A DNA stretch of 64,000 bases from Linum tenue (GCA_946122785.1 CAMGYJ010000006.1:71735676-71799675); one strand, 5' to 3'. Counted from the first letter of the stretch, positions 34,568-46,823 are shown. Made by a program: numbers and translations. Notes: generated by a model not told the origin, from the sequence alone.

Positions 34568-35108
34568 TGCGCCTACTGATACTAATTCCTAGCCTCCTAA
34601 AGTAACACGAAAACCATTCAGGCACTGCCCAGCAGTGACATTATCGAAAACACCCGCAGTGAAGTCTCCCCCAAAACTAAGAAGCAAAGGGAAAAGGGAT
34701 TTGAATCAAAATCAATTCTTGATGGCATCATCAATCCACAGCTGCAGAATCTTGGAAAGGGGAAAGGCTGAACGGGAGGAGGAAGCTTTACCTGGGAATT
34801 GCTCAGAGATAGGGCAGTACAATCGCATGGCGGACGCGGGAGGCCAAAGCAGCAACAGCAGCAGCAGCAGCAGGAATTCGCAAGTGTGGATGGAGGAGGG
34901 AGGATAAGTCCAGTAGGGTCGAAATCCAGGAAACCTAACCTAGCTGTAGAAGGGGAAAAGAGGTATTCACATTTCACAGTACTCCGGCACTCCGCAGTCT
35001 TTTTCCAAATTCCCCTTTTCTTCTTCTTTTTCCAATCAGGCAATCACAGTGGACCAACGTTGCTAAACCGGTTAATACCGTTCAACCAGTTGGCCAAGTG
35101 ATTAGTTA

Positions 35109-35665
35109 CTGAATCGCTAAATGTCGTCTTTAAAATTGCTAATGGTCGCCCTAACTCTAATGATAAATGACTTATATACCCCCAATAAAATTTCAAAATT
35201 TAAACAATCCCTAACCCCTCAAACTGAACCTCTCATCTGCCTTCTTCGCGAATCCCTCTTGACGCACCAGTTCGTCGTCGCCCGTTCTCTAACGAAATTT
35301 CCAAAAAAATGCTCAACCTAAGGCAAGTTACAGTTGGTCCATGGTGCAACCGCAACTCACTTACGGTTGGTCCATGGTGCAACCGCAAATGAGCTACGGT
35401 TCCCTTTTTTTGTTTTTTTTTTTTCAATTTTTTTAGTGAACTTTACCGATTCAGAGTCGCTAGTCATGCTCCAGACATCATATCGACGATTCCAACTCCA
35501 GAATGACGATGATGGATTCTCTCTTTTGAATAATGTTTTATTTTCTTTACTAAGTTGTGTTTGTTTGCTAAAGGAAGAGTAAAGAAGCTAAAAGGTTAAA
35601 TTTGTAACTTTGATGTTTTTTAGGGCGACCTTTAGCAATTTTAAGGGCGACCTTTAGCAACTCCC
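35109..35665. mobile_element. MULE-like MITE, copy 2, inverted relative to copy 1
   Basis: Matches 13735-14398 in reverse orientation from CTGAATCGCTAAATGTCGTC to TTAGCAACTCCC. The shared interior includes CTCTTGACGCACCAGTTCG, the palindromic GGTTGGTCCATGGTGCAACC units (only about two to three here) and GATGATGGATTCTCTCTTTT. Flanks ATTAGTTA (35101-35108) and AGTAGTTA (35666-35673) agree at 7 of 8 positions and may be the target duplication. The copy is shorter mainly because palindromic units are missing. Confidence 0.75.
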
Positions 35666-35773
35666 AGTAGTTATATGATCCAATTGGTGAAAAAAACCGA
35701 TTTATATCACTTCATGTCGGTTTAGTAAACATGTAGAAAAGAGAAAAATTATTAACAAGAAATGAATTAGGCA

Positions 35774-35775
<2 letters not shown>

Positions 35776-35812
<37 letters not shown>

Positions 35813-38792
35813 ACATAATATTATGGCAATTCAAAAGTAATTGTTTGCCACCTAAGCACTTGGAGAGTTCACAAATTGCCAAGGTGGACAATATTTTTAC
35901 AAAAAGAAAAATAGTATTGATATGTTTATGGAGTCATCTCTCTCTTCATTTAATATTTCATTTCTCTTTTATCCTTTTTTTTATTATATCAACGTACACA
36001 ATAATAAATAATGTATGAAAAATGTCATATATTATCTCTAACTTTTTTAATATTTATTTTTCTTTTCCAATACTTTCTTTATGTTTTTGTTTTTACTTTT
36101 GCATTGTATCGATGTACGCAACAATAGACTAATGTCTTTGAGTCACACATATAACTTTTTTCTCAACCAAAAAATATCTTATTAAAGCTCACTAAGTAAA
36201 TTTTTAACTCACTTTTACAATAATTTACAAAGATGTTACATTTTAATGAACAATTTATACAAACACACATACATAATAACATTTTACCGCGATAAAATAA
36301 AGATGGAAATTAATGTGAGAAAACAAGAAACGTTTGAATAGAAACTTGACCAAGCAATAAAATCTATTTCTTAAATAAAAACCTTATTCATTCTAATTAA
36401 GTGAAGAAATATGAATCATAGGTGCAATAATGTACAATGTATCCTAAGTTCAAATTACTAATATTTTGCATTTTTGCTCTAGATCGTGTTAATTGAGCAA
36501 ACTCTATTGAAGTTTTACGCCATATGTTAAGAAATTTAATTTTCAAACTTGGAGTAATAAATTTTCAAGGATTATAAATCAAAATTTTCAAAATGACTTC
36601 GGTATGATTGTTTATGAACTTGACTTCATATCTTAAGATGAGACACGAGATACATTAAAAATGATACATGTGAAAATTAGATAAATCTTTGCTAAACTGT
36701 ATGTTAAACATCATCTGTTCATCAACCACTGACCTATGCATTAATCAAATAAAGGTTTAAAATCTATCTGTTTGTCTATCTATCTATCTATGGCAATTCA
36801 ACAATAGTTTGTTGCCACATAAGCACTTGAAGAATTTACAAATTATCATGGTTGACACTTTTTTTACAAACACAAAAGTAAGTTAATGCTCAATTTATGT
36901 AGCTATCTCTATCTTCATTTAATGTTTCCTTTTGTTTTTATTTAATAATTCATTTGTACCTTTTGTAGTATATATGTGTAGCAGCAGTATACTAATGTTT
37001 GGAGGCTGACATGCATCGTGATTGTTTAAACAAAAATATTTGAATAAATCTTATTAAGTGAATTTTCAGTTTACGTCATATGCTAAGTAGGTGTTAGGCC
37101 ATTACCTTTTGATTTTTCGTTAGGAGAAGAAATTTTGAGTGAAGAAAAACAAATCAAATAACGGGTGTTAAATGCAATAGGGAGTGGAGATACCCGGGTA
37201 GACGAAACTAACTATGTCAACAATTTGGTGGCGCATGTGAGAAATGATGCAGGAGGACAATTTAAAATTCAGCTGACGATGTTACTATATGGGCCATGAA
37301 TTGGTGGACAAAGGTGAGGATTGGACAGAGCAGATCTGGTATAGAACTTCAGTAGCGGGCGTGACAAAATGTGGGAGGAGACAACTTAGCAATTGATACA
37401 TATTGAGTAAATAACATTTAAATAGCTAAACCTTTCATTTTTTTTAATTATTAGCCAAACCTTTCGAACTACAATATGATTAGCCAAATATTTTGTATCA
37501 CATCAAAATATTAACCATTTGTTTGTTATCATTAATAATTTTGTAACTCTTTTTTAATTAAAATACTAAATTGGATTATAGACCGTCACGTGTCTCTTCC
37601 AACTCATCATCGTGTTGTTGAGTCAACATTACTAACAAAAATGCTAACGGGGAGTTAACGTTTGGCTAATACTTTGTATTTTGAATTTTTTTTGAAAGAT
37701 TTGGTTAATAAAATGTATTTACTCTGTTATATAATATACTAAATTTGGGTCTCTTGATAGACATATGTTAACATAAGATCGTTAGGAGACTTCATGAACA
37801 TTCACATGAAAATGATGCAAGATTAGAGAAGTTGATCATCGGTATGATCTTTCTTAGCAAACACATGCATTTTTTTTGCAATAAAACACATGCATAACTA
37901 ATAATATATTTACGGAATAAAATAATTTGATAAATGAAGATGATAAGTAAGAATAATTTTTCTCTCACTTATAACATGTACTTTCATCCCTATTTTTCTT
38001 TTACAATTGTTCATATTTCCCCTTATTTTCTTAACATTTTACAAATCCCGGTAAAAGACAAGTATTAATTACACTTAAAAATAATTAAACTCTTTTTAAT
38101 ATATATGCTATATATTGACAATAAATGTGGTCATACAGAAAAATGCATATATTAGTATAAGTAATGAAATTTTTATTCCTAAACAAATACCAAACATAAA
38201 TGAATTTTAGAAAACGAAGGTTCTACAAGTTGTAAAATTATACACTAACACACCATATTAAGATCAAAATCCGTATGTGAGTATCTTGGATTGAGATTCT
38301 AAAATAACATATAACAACGACAATGAGTCTCAGTTAGTCCAAATTAAATTTCAGAAATTAGCAATTGATACATATTGTATAAGAGACTAAATACAAATAA
38401 GATCTTACAGTAAACTTCATGAACTCCAAAAGTGTCAACTTTTAATTGGGATGAAGAAATTATCCAATAATGAAGTATATGTGCAAAGAAACTCTAACTA
38501 AGATGTCCTCTATTTGACAACGTGGATTCATATAAGATAGAGAAAAAAATTGTACATGGGACGTGGTATACCTTCGTGACATGGTTTATGATTAGAGAAT
38601 TCAAACATTATAAGTGAATGTTGCCAATTATTGAGAATTTGAAGCAATATATAGACACACCACATACTCACTTATCAATACAAATATAATAAATTTAGAA
38701 GGTCTAAAATAGTTTAAACACATAGATAACATTGAATTAATGTCAACGATAAAATGAAACTCTCCGGCCAACGGGCCTGGGTAAAAAGCTAG
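35776..38792 (+). mobile_element. Candidate non-autonomous Helitron
   Basis: The right end has the Helitron 3' signature: a short GC hairpin (CCGGCCAACGGGCCTGG at 38764-38780), then GTAAAAAG and terminal CTAG followed by host T (38793). The left end starts with TC directly after an A, in a (TCTA)n tract at 35776-35812, as in many plant Helitrons. No inverted repeats or target duplication are expected or seen. There is no Rep/helicase gene. A second TCTATC-rich start with the same downstream sequence (TATGGCAATTCAA...TTGCCACATAAGCACTTG) at about 36770-36870 shows that two Helitron 5' ends are present, so one element may be nested in or joined to another. The left border is less certain than the right. 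Confidence 0.55.
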
Positions 38793-40144
38793 TAACATAT
38801 ATGAAGACAATCTTCCTAAAATACACCATTTCAAACAAAATGAAAAAATATTTAAATTCATTATTTAACGCCAACATCTAAAAGTGTACAAATAACATCA
38901 ACACTTAACTTTCAAATTTAAGAAATAAATTAGATTTCCTTTTTGTTAATTGAATTCTCGAAAGGACAACTTTTTGTTTTAAGGTCGGGAATCGGTCATG
39001 ACTGTAATATTGGGGACATTCTAGTCGGTTCTGCAACCGCTACTAGTTGGCATGTAACTTACATGACAACCATGAAGTAGACGGTACTATTCGGAGAAAT
39101 TATTCACTTCAAAATAAATAGACAACTACCTTTTTCACACAAAAAAAAAAAAAAAGACAACTACCTAAAAGAAAATGAAATTTGTACACAATTAATACAA
39201 TTTTAAATTCTTTCAACAAAGATTAATTACACAGTTCACACATCTTCAAACACATAAGGATGTTCGATATTTATGTATTTGTGTTCCTTGACAATCTACG
39301 TCAAATTACACTTACTCCTAAAATCTATAGAGGCGCAACGAGAGTTCCAGAAACTACTAACATGGCTAATTTTCACAAAAAGATAATAACTTCACATGTA
39401 TGTCAAAGTTGTAGTTTTGCGAACCTTGCATTAATCGACCCTCTCTTTTATTTATAGCCAAAGCATGTAATCATCTCGAAGAAATGTTTCCTCTACCTTT
39501 GCCACTTCATGATGCTATGTGGTGGCAAAGGTGATCTTGCATACCAAATGGTTCGCACACATACACTCTACCATACTAAACATGCACACTGCTCTAGACA
39601 TCTGAAGATTAAGTATTTAAACTTTAAGTATATTCACTCATAACACTACACTCTCCTCATCTCAAACATTAAACAATCAAGAAAACATAAGTTAAAACAC
39701 ACAAGGAGCTACAAGCTAAGCCAATTTGAAGAGCAAAATGGCAACATAAAAGGCTCCCAACACATACAAATATGCAAACTCATCATTTACAATCACCTCA
39801 CAAAGCATGTCGAATATGTAATCCATTCACAATCAATAAAACCATAAATGCATGAAAATATACCAGTATTAGTAAACAAGAATAACTACGCCCCAGCACT
39901 TAAAAGATCCCAACGCAAACCATAAATGCAGAACATGTAATCCATTCACAATCGATAGACCATAAATACATGAAAAACATACAAGTATTAGTAACCAAGT
40001 ATAACTACACCCAACACTTAAAGTAACTCATTGTCTCCAATGGATTCATGTCAAACCATGAGTTGGGATAAGCATATTAAGGCTAAGGAATAAAGAATTT
40101 TATTCTTTTTCCATTTGTGTTGATATCCTATCGTATTTATCTAT
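38793..40144. other. AT-rich intergenic DNA with a 119-bp tandem repeat
   Basis: No gene is seen. At 39818-40025 a sequence starting GTAATCCATTCACAATC is repeated after 119 bp (second start 39937), with about 85-90 percent similarity by eye. A 65-codon opening at 39260-39457 has no features. Confidence 0.6.
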
Positions 40145-40503
40145 GGGTAAATGTCACATTTGTCATTGAGATTACTAAATCGTGTCATGTTTAGTCATTA
40201 GAAAAAATTAATAACAATTTTGGTCACTCGAATTACTAAAGCAGGTCACATTTAGTCACTCTCTCATTAGCCTCCATCCAACTGCGGTCACTAGAATTAC
40301 TTTTTTTTAGAATGTCACTCGAATTACTGAAACATGTCACATTTGGTCACTCTTCGTTAGCCTCCGTCCAACTCCGTTAATGGAGTTGGACGAAAACTAA
40401 GGGGGAGTGACTAAATGTGACATGTTTCAGTAATTCGAGTGACCAAATTTGATATTAATTTTTTTTAGTGACTAAACATGACATGATTTAGTAATCCAAG
40501 TGA
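40145..40503. mobile_element. MITE with TIRs related to the 11.3-kb Mutator-like element
   Basis: The left arm (GGGTAAATGTCACATTTGTC, then ATTACTAAATCGTGTCATGT) is the inverted complement of the right arm (ACATGACATGATTTAGTAAT then AAGTGACCAAAT). The arms consist of the 'GGTCACTCGAATTACT' blocks seen in the TIRs of the element at 11330-13155. The centre is a short palindrome (AACTCCGTTAATGGAGTT). It is thus nearly a single large fold-back. No target duplication is clear. Confidence 0.65.
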
Positions 40504-40519
40504 CCAAATAGCAATTCAG

Positions 40520-40637
40520 ATTTGTAAACCTATGTACAGTCATGAACTTCTATGTACAGTGTATAAATAGCTCATGATACATCAATGGAAATTACGTTTA
40601 ACTCCTGCAAATATATTCCTTACTATGGTATCAGAGC
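40520..40637 (+). mobile_element. Copia-type LTR 3' end with primer-binding site
   Basis: TGGTATCAGAGC at 40626-40637 is the exact complement of the 3' end of initiator tRNA-Met plus CCA, the standard primer-binding site of plant Ty1/copia elements. The preceding sequence includes GTGTATAAATAGCTC (promoter-like) and looks like the end of an LTR, with the last base changed (TTACTA instead of a CA end). Gag-pol does not follow; a hAT-like MITE begins at 40746. It is a truncated remnant. Confidence 0.65.
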
Positions 40638-40745
40638 TAGTAACGTTCAACTTGACCCGATCCATTCATTTTTTTTCATTTTTGAGAAACTTCCAGTTAC
40701 GATCTCTTTTTTCCTTTACTGCTAATCACATGTTTGTGTTTTGTT

Positions 40746-41211
40746 AGGGCTGTCAACCCGCGGGTTGACCCACGGGTCGACCCAATTTGACCCTGACCCG
40801 GTGAAAAAAATGGGCCGCATGCACCCGCGGGCTGACCGCTATTAGGTACCGGGTTGGAGGTCAAATTGTGTCGTTTTTTTCTTTAGTTTACGAAATGCGC
40901 CTATTTTCCAATTTTTCTTTTCGCCTAACTCAATCTTTGGAATACTAAGTTGAACATTTGAATATTTATGTTATAAAAGTGTATGTGAATTTTCACTATA
41001 TGTTGGATCTAAGTACGATATGTTATTTTGGTGTAATATTATATGTTATAACTCATATGTTAGATAAGATTTGATATAATTTATGAGGATAAGTGCAATA
41101 TAATGACTCTTTCTATATTTCCGGGTCAAACCGGGCTAAAACGGTTGACCCATTAACCCTTGACCCACTAGCTCAACCGGGTCCGGGTCAACCCGCGGGT
41201 TGACAACCGCT
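40746..41211. mobile_element. hAT-type MITE
   Basis: Starts TAGGGCTGTCAACCCGCGGG and ends with the complement CCCGCGGGTTGACAACCGCTA; the arms share TGTCAACCCGCGGGTTGAC. Internal 'GACCCGGT...ACCGGGTC' motifs extend the symmetry. TAGGG.TG starts are typical of hAT elements. The 8-bp flanks do not match, so the insertion is old or has been rearranged. Confidence 0.6.
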
Positions 41212-41232
41212 AATACATTTGGGAAACCAAAA

Positions 41233-42558
41233 TTATCAAGAAAGTGTCATTTATGTCCCGAACTATTTAATATTCCGAAAATGTCCCAACCTATTATGGT
41301 TGTGTGTCATTTATGTCCTGGCGATTTCGTTGACCGTTATAAATAACGGTTGACCAGACGGTGTTCAACTTGACATTGACTTTTGATGATGTGGCAAAAA
41401 CATGGCAGCCACATGGATGTCACGTCATTGACACCTCATATTTTTAATTCAAAATTAAATAAAAACCAGACATTCTTTTATATGGAAAATAATTATAAAT
41501 TAATATTATAAATTCCACGTCAGATGCCACATTTAGGACTGGAAGTTTGGTATCCATATTTGATAAACCGAATTTGTCGATATTTGGTATTACCGAATAC
41601 ATGAATTTTTTCATGGGATTGGGATTGAATTTCAAGTGTAATTTGGTATTAGGGATTATTGGATTGGGGTTGGTATATACCGAAATACCGAATAGTACCA
41701 AAAAATAATATAAAAGAGTGGTGCATTTTAAGCTTTAAGCTAATCTCTCCTCAGTCCTCACACATTTTTACCGGCCGTTAATTGCCAACTGAAATATGCA
41801 TAACCCATTACCAAATTTAAATGACCCATACAATATTACAAAGCCCAACCATACTCTTTCCGACTTTGAAAATTCATATGACTAGTACGGGACAGCTAGC
41901 GGCCAATCCACGCGCCACACCTACTCTCATTCCACTAAAAAAAATCTAGGTCAGTATCTTCTCCCAGTTCGCCTCTCTCAATTCACAATTGCTAATCAAT
42001 TCGGCGAAGAGCAAGCAAGCGAAAACCATCAAAAACAGGTCAAGAAATGGAGAAATTATTCCTGCCCATATAGCTTTAGTTTTCTCATCTCCAAATCCCG
42101 ATCGGCAAGTTATATGGAAAGCAGCTAATATTAAACAATCAAATATCCTAGCTCTAGCCAAACTCCAACTACTTGGTTAGTCTCTTTGTTCTAAATTAAA
42201 TAATCAAATTTAATTTATATATTTGTTTATTAATTGTAAATTTAACTAATTTTGTATTTGATAATACCGATTGGGATACCGAAATATTTAGGGATTGAGA
42301 TACCGAAATATTTAGGGATTGGGATACCAAAATTATTTAGGAAATGAGATTGGGATTGATTTTAGGATGTAATTTGGTATTCGGGATTTGGTATTGGCTA
42401 CCGATATCGTACATATTTCCACCCCTAGCCACATTAGTGATGACTAGACTTTTTGTTAAAACTAAAGGTCAAAGAAGGTCAATTTTAACGGAAAAATAGT
42501 TTAAGACATATATGGAATATTGAATAGTTCATGACACAAGTGACACTTTTTTTGATAG
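41233..42558. mobile_element. TIR element interrupted by a hAT insertion
   Basis: The left arm TTATCAAGAAAGTGTCATTT with ATGTCCCGAACTATTTAATA is the inverted complement, at about 80 percent, of the right end (TATTGAATAGTTCATGACAC, then AAGTGACACTTTTTTTGATA). TIR length is about 55 bp. The inner part is interrupted at 41534-42427 by a hAT element. Without that insert the element is about 430 bp long. The class is not certain. Confidence 0.55.
41534..42427. mobile_element. Non-autonomous hAT element, 894 bp, with perfect 8-bp target duplication
   Basis: The ends are TAGGACTGGAAG and the complement CATATTTCCACCCCTA. It is flanked on both sides by GCCACATT (41526-41533 and 42428-42435), a perfect 8-bp duplication as made by hAT transposases. 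Subterminal repeats of 'GGGATTGGGATACCGAAATA' kind occur near both ends, similar to the element at 19654. There is no transposase. Confidence 0.85.
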
Positions 42559-42947
42559 ATCGGGTTTTCCAGTGGTATAAGCCCTTTTTTATCATGAGCT
42601 CCACAGTCAATTCACCCGCTTCCGGCAGTCTATCCCCAACAGAGGATGCATTTATCACGTTCAATCCTGCCACATAACTCCCTCTCGACCTCACACTAGT
42701 GAACTTCTCCTCCAACATCTCAAATAGAATCATTCATAGTGGGATTTGATCTTATCGGATATATCAATGATTATTGTTCTGCTCCACTAAACATACTCCT
42801 TGTCAATGACACCGAATCCCCAATTCAGCTTACCGTACGTGGTATCATCAAGATAAGTTTACTCTCCATACTCTTTGATGCTCTTTATCTGAGTCGAATT
42901 ATCCATATGTCTTTGTAGCCTCTACTTCTCGAAGTGCGTGGTTAATC

Positions 42948-44042
42948 TTGGAACAGTTGTATGCAAGACGCTCTTTGTCCAGGATTATCAATTTGAAAGA
43001 TCGGCTTGTACGCACGCGCAAGGGTGATCAAGATGTGGTGAATGACAACCTACATCCATATAAAAATCCATGGATTAAACGGAGACAGATAAGATCCATG
43101 GGTACTTTGTCTGGTGACTCAAGTAGAAACACAAAATATATGGGGATGATAACAATCTTAGTGGCAACCTTCATACCCATCACGATTATTGCAAAAATCA
43201 ATACCTTGTTCATCAAGCAAGGAACCACTCTGCACCACCAAATCGAAAACTTCCACATCCCTCTAGTGAGTCTCACAGGATTTGTCACCTTGTCAATGCT
43301 AATCTTCCTCATACTATACGACAAGTTTTTCATCCCACTAGTGAGGAAGTGTAACAAAAGGCAACAACCCACGAGGAATCACGCTTCTCCAAATGATGAA
43401 AATTGGGCTCGTGTTCCACATCGTCATAATGCTAGTGGAATATGTAAGAGTACTCCTGCTACTATGCTCTAATGTATTGGTGCTTCAAGGTACATTGAAC
43501 TTGTAACATAATGTTAAAGGTACAAGTTTAGTTTGTACCATGTATTTATACAAAAAATTTATATGTACAAACCTAATTTGTGTCGTTACGTTAAAGGGAC
43601 AAGTTCTGTTTATATTGTAATTTTTTTCAACCTGAGCACCAAGTAAAATTCCTCCTTAACAGCAAGGCACATGCCAAGTGAGGCGAAGAAGCATGGTATG
43701 GTCAAGAATGGAGGCCAAATTCCTCTGTCCATCTTTGTCTTGCTGCCTCAGTTTGTGTTTGTGGCCAAGATTGATTTCTTCTATGATCAGGCGCCAGAGA
43801 GCGCGAGTTTGGGGACTTCTTAATCCACCACTAGCCTAGGGATTAGCAATCATACCAGTAGATTCCTTTTGTCAACCATTTCTGATGTCACTAAGAGGCA
43901 TAGACACGAAGGTTGGATCATGAACAACTTGATTGCCTCTCATCTCGACAACTACTATGCCTTATTGGCAGTTCTCAACTTCTTGAACTTGAGCTTCTTC
44001 TTGGCCATGATTAGATTTTATGTCTACAAAGCTGAAGATTAA
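42948..44042 (+). pseudogene. Decayed NPF (NRT1/PTR family) transporter, C-terminal half
   Basis: Pieces of a POT-family transporter can be read in order: NPWIKRRQIRS, INTLFIKQGTTLHHQIENFH, IPLVSLTGFVTLSMLIFLIL then YDKFFIPLVRK, after a frameshift GITLLQMMKIGLVFHIVIML, and after a roughly 180-bp insertion QFVFVAKIDFFYDQAPESAS, LGTS, GWIMNNLIASHLDNYYALLA and VLNFLNLSFFLAM ending at TAA 44040-44042. These correspond to conserved NPF segments (FFYDQAPD.M.SLGTA; GWI..NLN..HLD.F). The insertion (about 43480-43660) contains an inverted 'GGTACAAGTTTAGTTTGTACC' repeat like that at 13555-13690. Frameshift, stop and insertion make it non-functional. Confidence 0.8.
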
Positions 44043-44598
44043 GATTCGATGCATATTCTCGCTAAATAAGTGAAAGAGAATGCTCAATTAAGGGAACAAT
44101 CATTCAATGATTAACTTGTAGTGTTTGCATGGACTTGGACTACTAGCTACCGCTGAACATTTCAGCTCTAAACTACCATAACAAAATCTGCACCTGTAGG
44201 TTCTTTCTTTCCATGTCAGATTTTTTGATGCTTTATAGTTTATACAACACCCAAATGTCAAAGAAACAACTTTTTATAAGCGAACAATCACATAATGAGT
44301 GACATGAAAATTTCAAAACCCTTTTCAAAGGGAGAAGTAGAATTGACCAAGATTATGTGCTAGAAAGAAACCCTCTTCCAAACAGGTTTCTAACATCAGT
44401 TCCCTAGTACTAATAACCGTCAGTTGTTCTAACTTCTATTAGTACAATGAGCCATCTTTTACATTGTTTTCCTCTTGTTTTTATGTACTCTAGTAATCAA
44501 GGTCAACTAAATATTAAAAATCTATGTAGCTGCCTTGCCTTCCTGAAATGAAGATCATGTAAAGGGGACTAGATCCACGAATTGGTTTTCGCATCTCA

Positions 44599-45831
44599 TC
44601 ACTTCCTTTTGGCTAACTGGAACGATTTCTTCAAGAATTGATTCGCTACTCTATCATTCCTGTGGCATAAAACTCTCAAGATTGTGTTTGGATCCCCTCT
44701 ATTCCATCTCCCTGTAGTTGGTGGCATTGGTAGTTTCTGCCCTGAACTCAAGGCTCCTATGCCGCTTGTTTCGCAAGCAGCGTTGCTGAAATATTCCATT
44801 AGTTGCTCTGTGGATTCACCCATCAATGCAATCACCCCTTCCACAATCTCACCTTCCCTTTCCACGAGGTCCTCATTCATCAGCCCTTCGCCACAAGTAC
44901 AGAACATGCGTTTCAAGCTTTGAAAATCTTCCTCAATCATGTTATGATCAGTTTTGTAGAACACCCTGGAGCACCCTCCGGCAAGCAAAACCATGAGGAA
45001 GGCCTCGAATGTGGCCTTCATTACTTCTTTCACGGCTAAGGATTGGGCTCGATCGGTTAGGATTGCACTCATGAGAGTGATGTTTTGTTTGAGGATTCTG
45101 AGTGCTGGTTTGATCCTCGCATTGGCTACATCGATGACATAGAGTGATTCATATATCACCGAGCTCGAGTCGAGGAATATCAAGCGATAACCAGCCACTT
45201 CTGATACATGCTGACATGCAGATTGGATGGATGCATGGGCTTGCTCAAAGTAAGAGGAGATACTGTGTTGTCGACGACTATTACGTGTTCGAGCCGAATT
45301 AGACCTTGGAGCCAGGGCAAGGGTCTTGTCCAGTGCGTGCAGGTGAGAAACAAGGTAATGCAATGTGTTGAGTCGGATGTAGAGACGTTGTGTCCCACGG
45401 CTCGTTGATGCTCGAGGATGATGAATTTCATTGAACTCATTTTGGTGAAGATCCTCTATTGTCACAGTGCAAGGAGCTGCTTTTTTCCAAATTTTGAAGA
45501 ATTTTGAGTCTCGGTTGCATCTGGTTAGTGGGGGAAGAGTTGGAAGATAGCTTTGTTTTGATCCTGCAAAGTGGTACATGAATTCAGTGAGAACAACTCC
45601 AAATATTGTAAGATATTGAGTGAGTTATTGATTTGAATACATACCACAAGCCGTCACAAAGTTGGCATATTCTAGAAACAACTGCTCAAGACCTTCTGCA
45701 AGGGCACAAATGAGATCGTCTGTAATCCCAATGGGGGTTTCAAAGAACTCTTCTACCGTTTCTGTGGCAATTTTGATGAGTTCCACAGCTGATTGAGCAT
45801 AAGGCTCATTTTTGGACTTGGGATTCCATGT
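44599..45831 (-). CDS. DUF810/PATROL1-like (Munc13-homology) protein, C-terminal part only
   Basis: Two exons on the minus strand (45645-45831 and 44599-45563; junction ACGGCTTGTG|GA TCA) encode 383 residues: TWNPKSKNEPYAQSAVELIK, LPTLPPLTRCNRDSKFFKIW, ACQHVSEVAGYRLIFLDSSS, DRAQSLAVKEVMKATFEAFL, VLLAGGCSRVFYKTDHNMIE and the end PPTTGRWNRGDPNTILRVLC with NQFLKKSFQLAKRK. This is the conserved C-terminal MHD region of the plant DUF810 family, to which PATROL1 (H+-ATPase trafficking to the plasma membrane) belongs. Family proteins have about 1,000 residues, so about 60 percent at the N-terminus is missing; upstream on this strand another gene fragment begins within 150 bp. The frame is clean over the whole part. 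Confidence 0.75.
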
Positions 45832-45978
45832 CTGCAAACGATATACATGCCAACAAGGTCTATGCAGTTCAAACCACAAAAGGTTTGAATTTGAGGATTA
45901 AACAAAGATTGAACTATCACCCTTTCCATGTCACAGTTAGCCTGAGAGAATAACTTTCTAACTCATGTGTGCCTGCAG

Positions 45979-46823
45979 AGTTTGCAAGGAAATTATGCTA
46001 CGGAAAGAAGCAGCCGGAGAGAAAAAATAGCCGGCCTGATGGGGTGAATCAGGCCAAGAGAGCTGCTGAAAACACAGTCAGTCCACAGCAATTGATGAGG
46101 AAACTCAAGAACCCTAAACCCATTACTCCTCCTAATGATGCCCCCAAGGCCATTTCTCGTCCTGTTCGTGCTCCGAGCTTCAGTACAGGGTGCACCTCAA
46201 TACAAAGCTGTTCAGAGAGCGCCATCTCGTTCTCGCAGAACCAGATGCGTGACTTTGAATCCATGGCGACCAAACTCACCAAGGAGTTGAGGTCCATGAA
46301 GGAAATTGCTGAAGCAACATTGCACGGCAACCCATCCGACTCCCCCAAATATACCCACCAAGAGGTATTTACATAAAAAGAAAATAGTCAGGGACCTCAA
46401 ATGACTGCCTAACTCTCGTCTCTCGTCAATCCAATCGGTTCTTGATTTTACTTGTTGCAGGCGAGTAGTGCCATAGAGAAAGCAGCAAGAGTGGAAGACA
46501 ATGCGCGAAGATGGCTCTCCACAATGGCAAGGGATTGCGATCGCTTCTGCAAACTAATGGTTTGTTTTTCCCTAACTGACTTTATACCATGGGGGTTCCT
46601 AAAATGCCAGCGACTCTGTACTTGTACTAATAGCTACCCGCTAAAATGAAACCTGCAGAAATTGGCCCAGAACGGTTCCGCTCCTCCAGCAGCAAATGTC
46701 GTCGTCGTCCAGAAGGAGAAGAGGAAGATATCATTCGCCGACGAAGCTGGCGGCCAGCTCTGCCACGTCAAGACTTTCAAGAGCGAGGTCGAGTTCATGG
46801 GGCCGGTTCATGTTGTTGATTGA
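45979..46823 (+). CDS. 3' part of an unidentified plant gene, 5' end missing
   Basis: Three exons (45979-46364, 46461-46559, 46659-46823) are joined by good splice sites in constant phase and give about 216 residues from an acceptor (CCTGCAG|AGTTTGC) to TGA at 46821-46823. The N-part is basic and low in structure (FARKLCYGKKQPERKNSRPD). A helix-rich part follows (MRDFESMATKLTKELRSMKE, then ASSAIEKAARVEDNARRWLS and MARDCDRFCKLM). The C-terminus has EKRKISFADEAGGQLCHVK, a conserved-looking motif. I do not recognise the family. The first exon starts in mid-codon, so earlier exons existed; none is found before the divergent DUF810 fragment. Confidence 0.6.
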
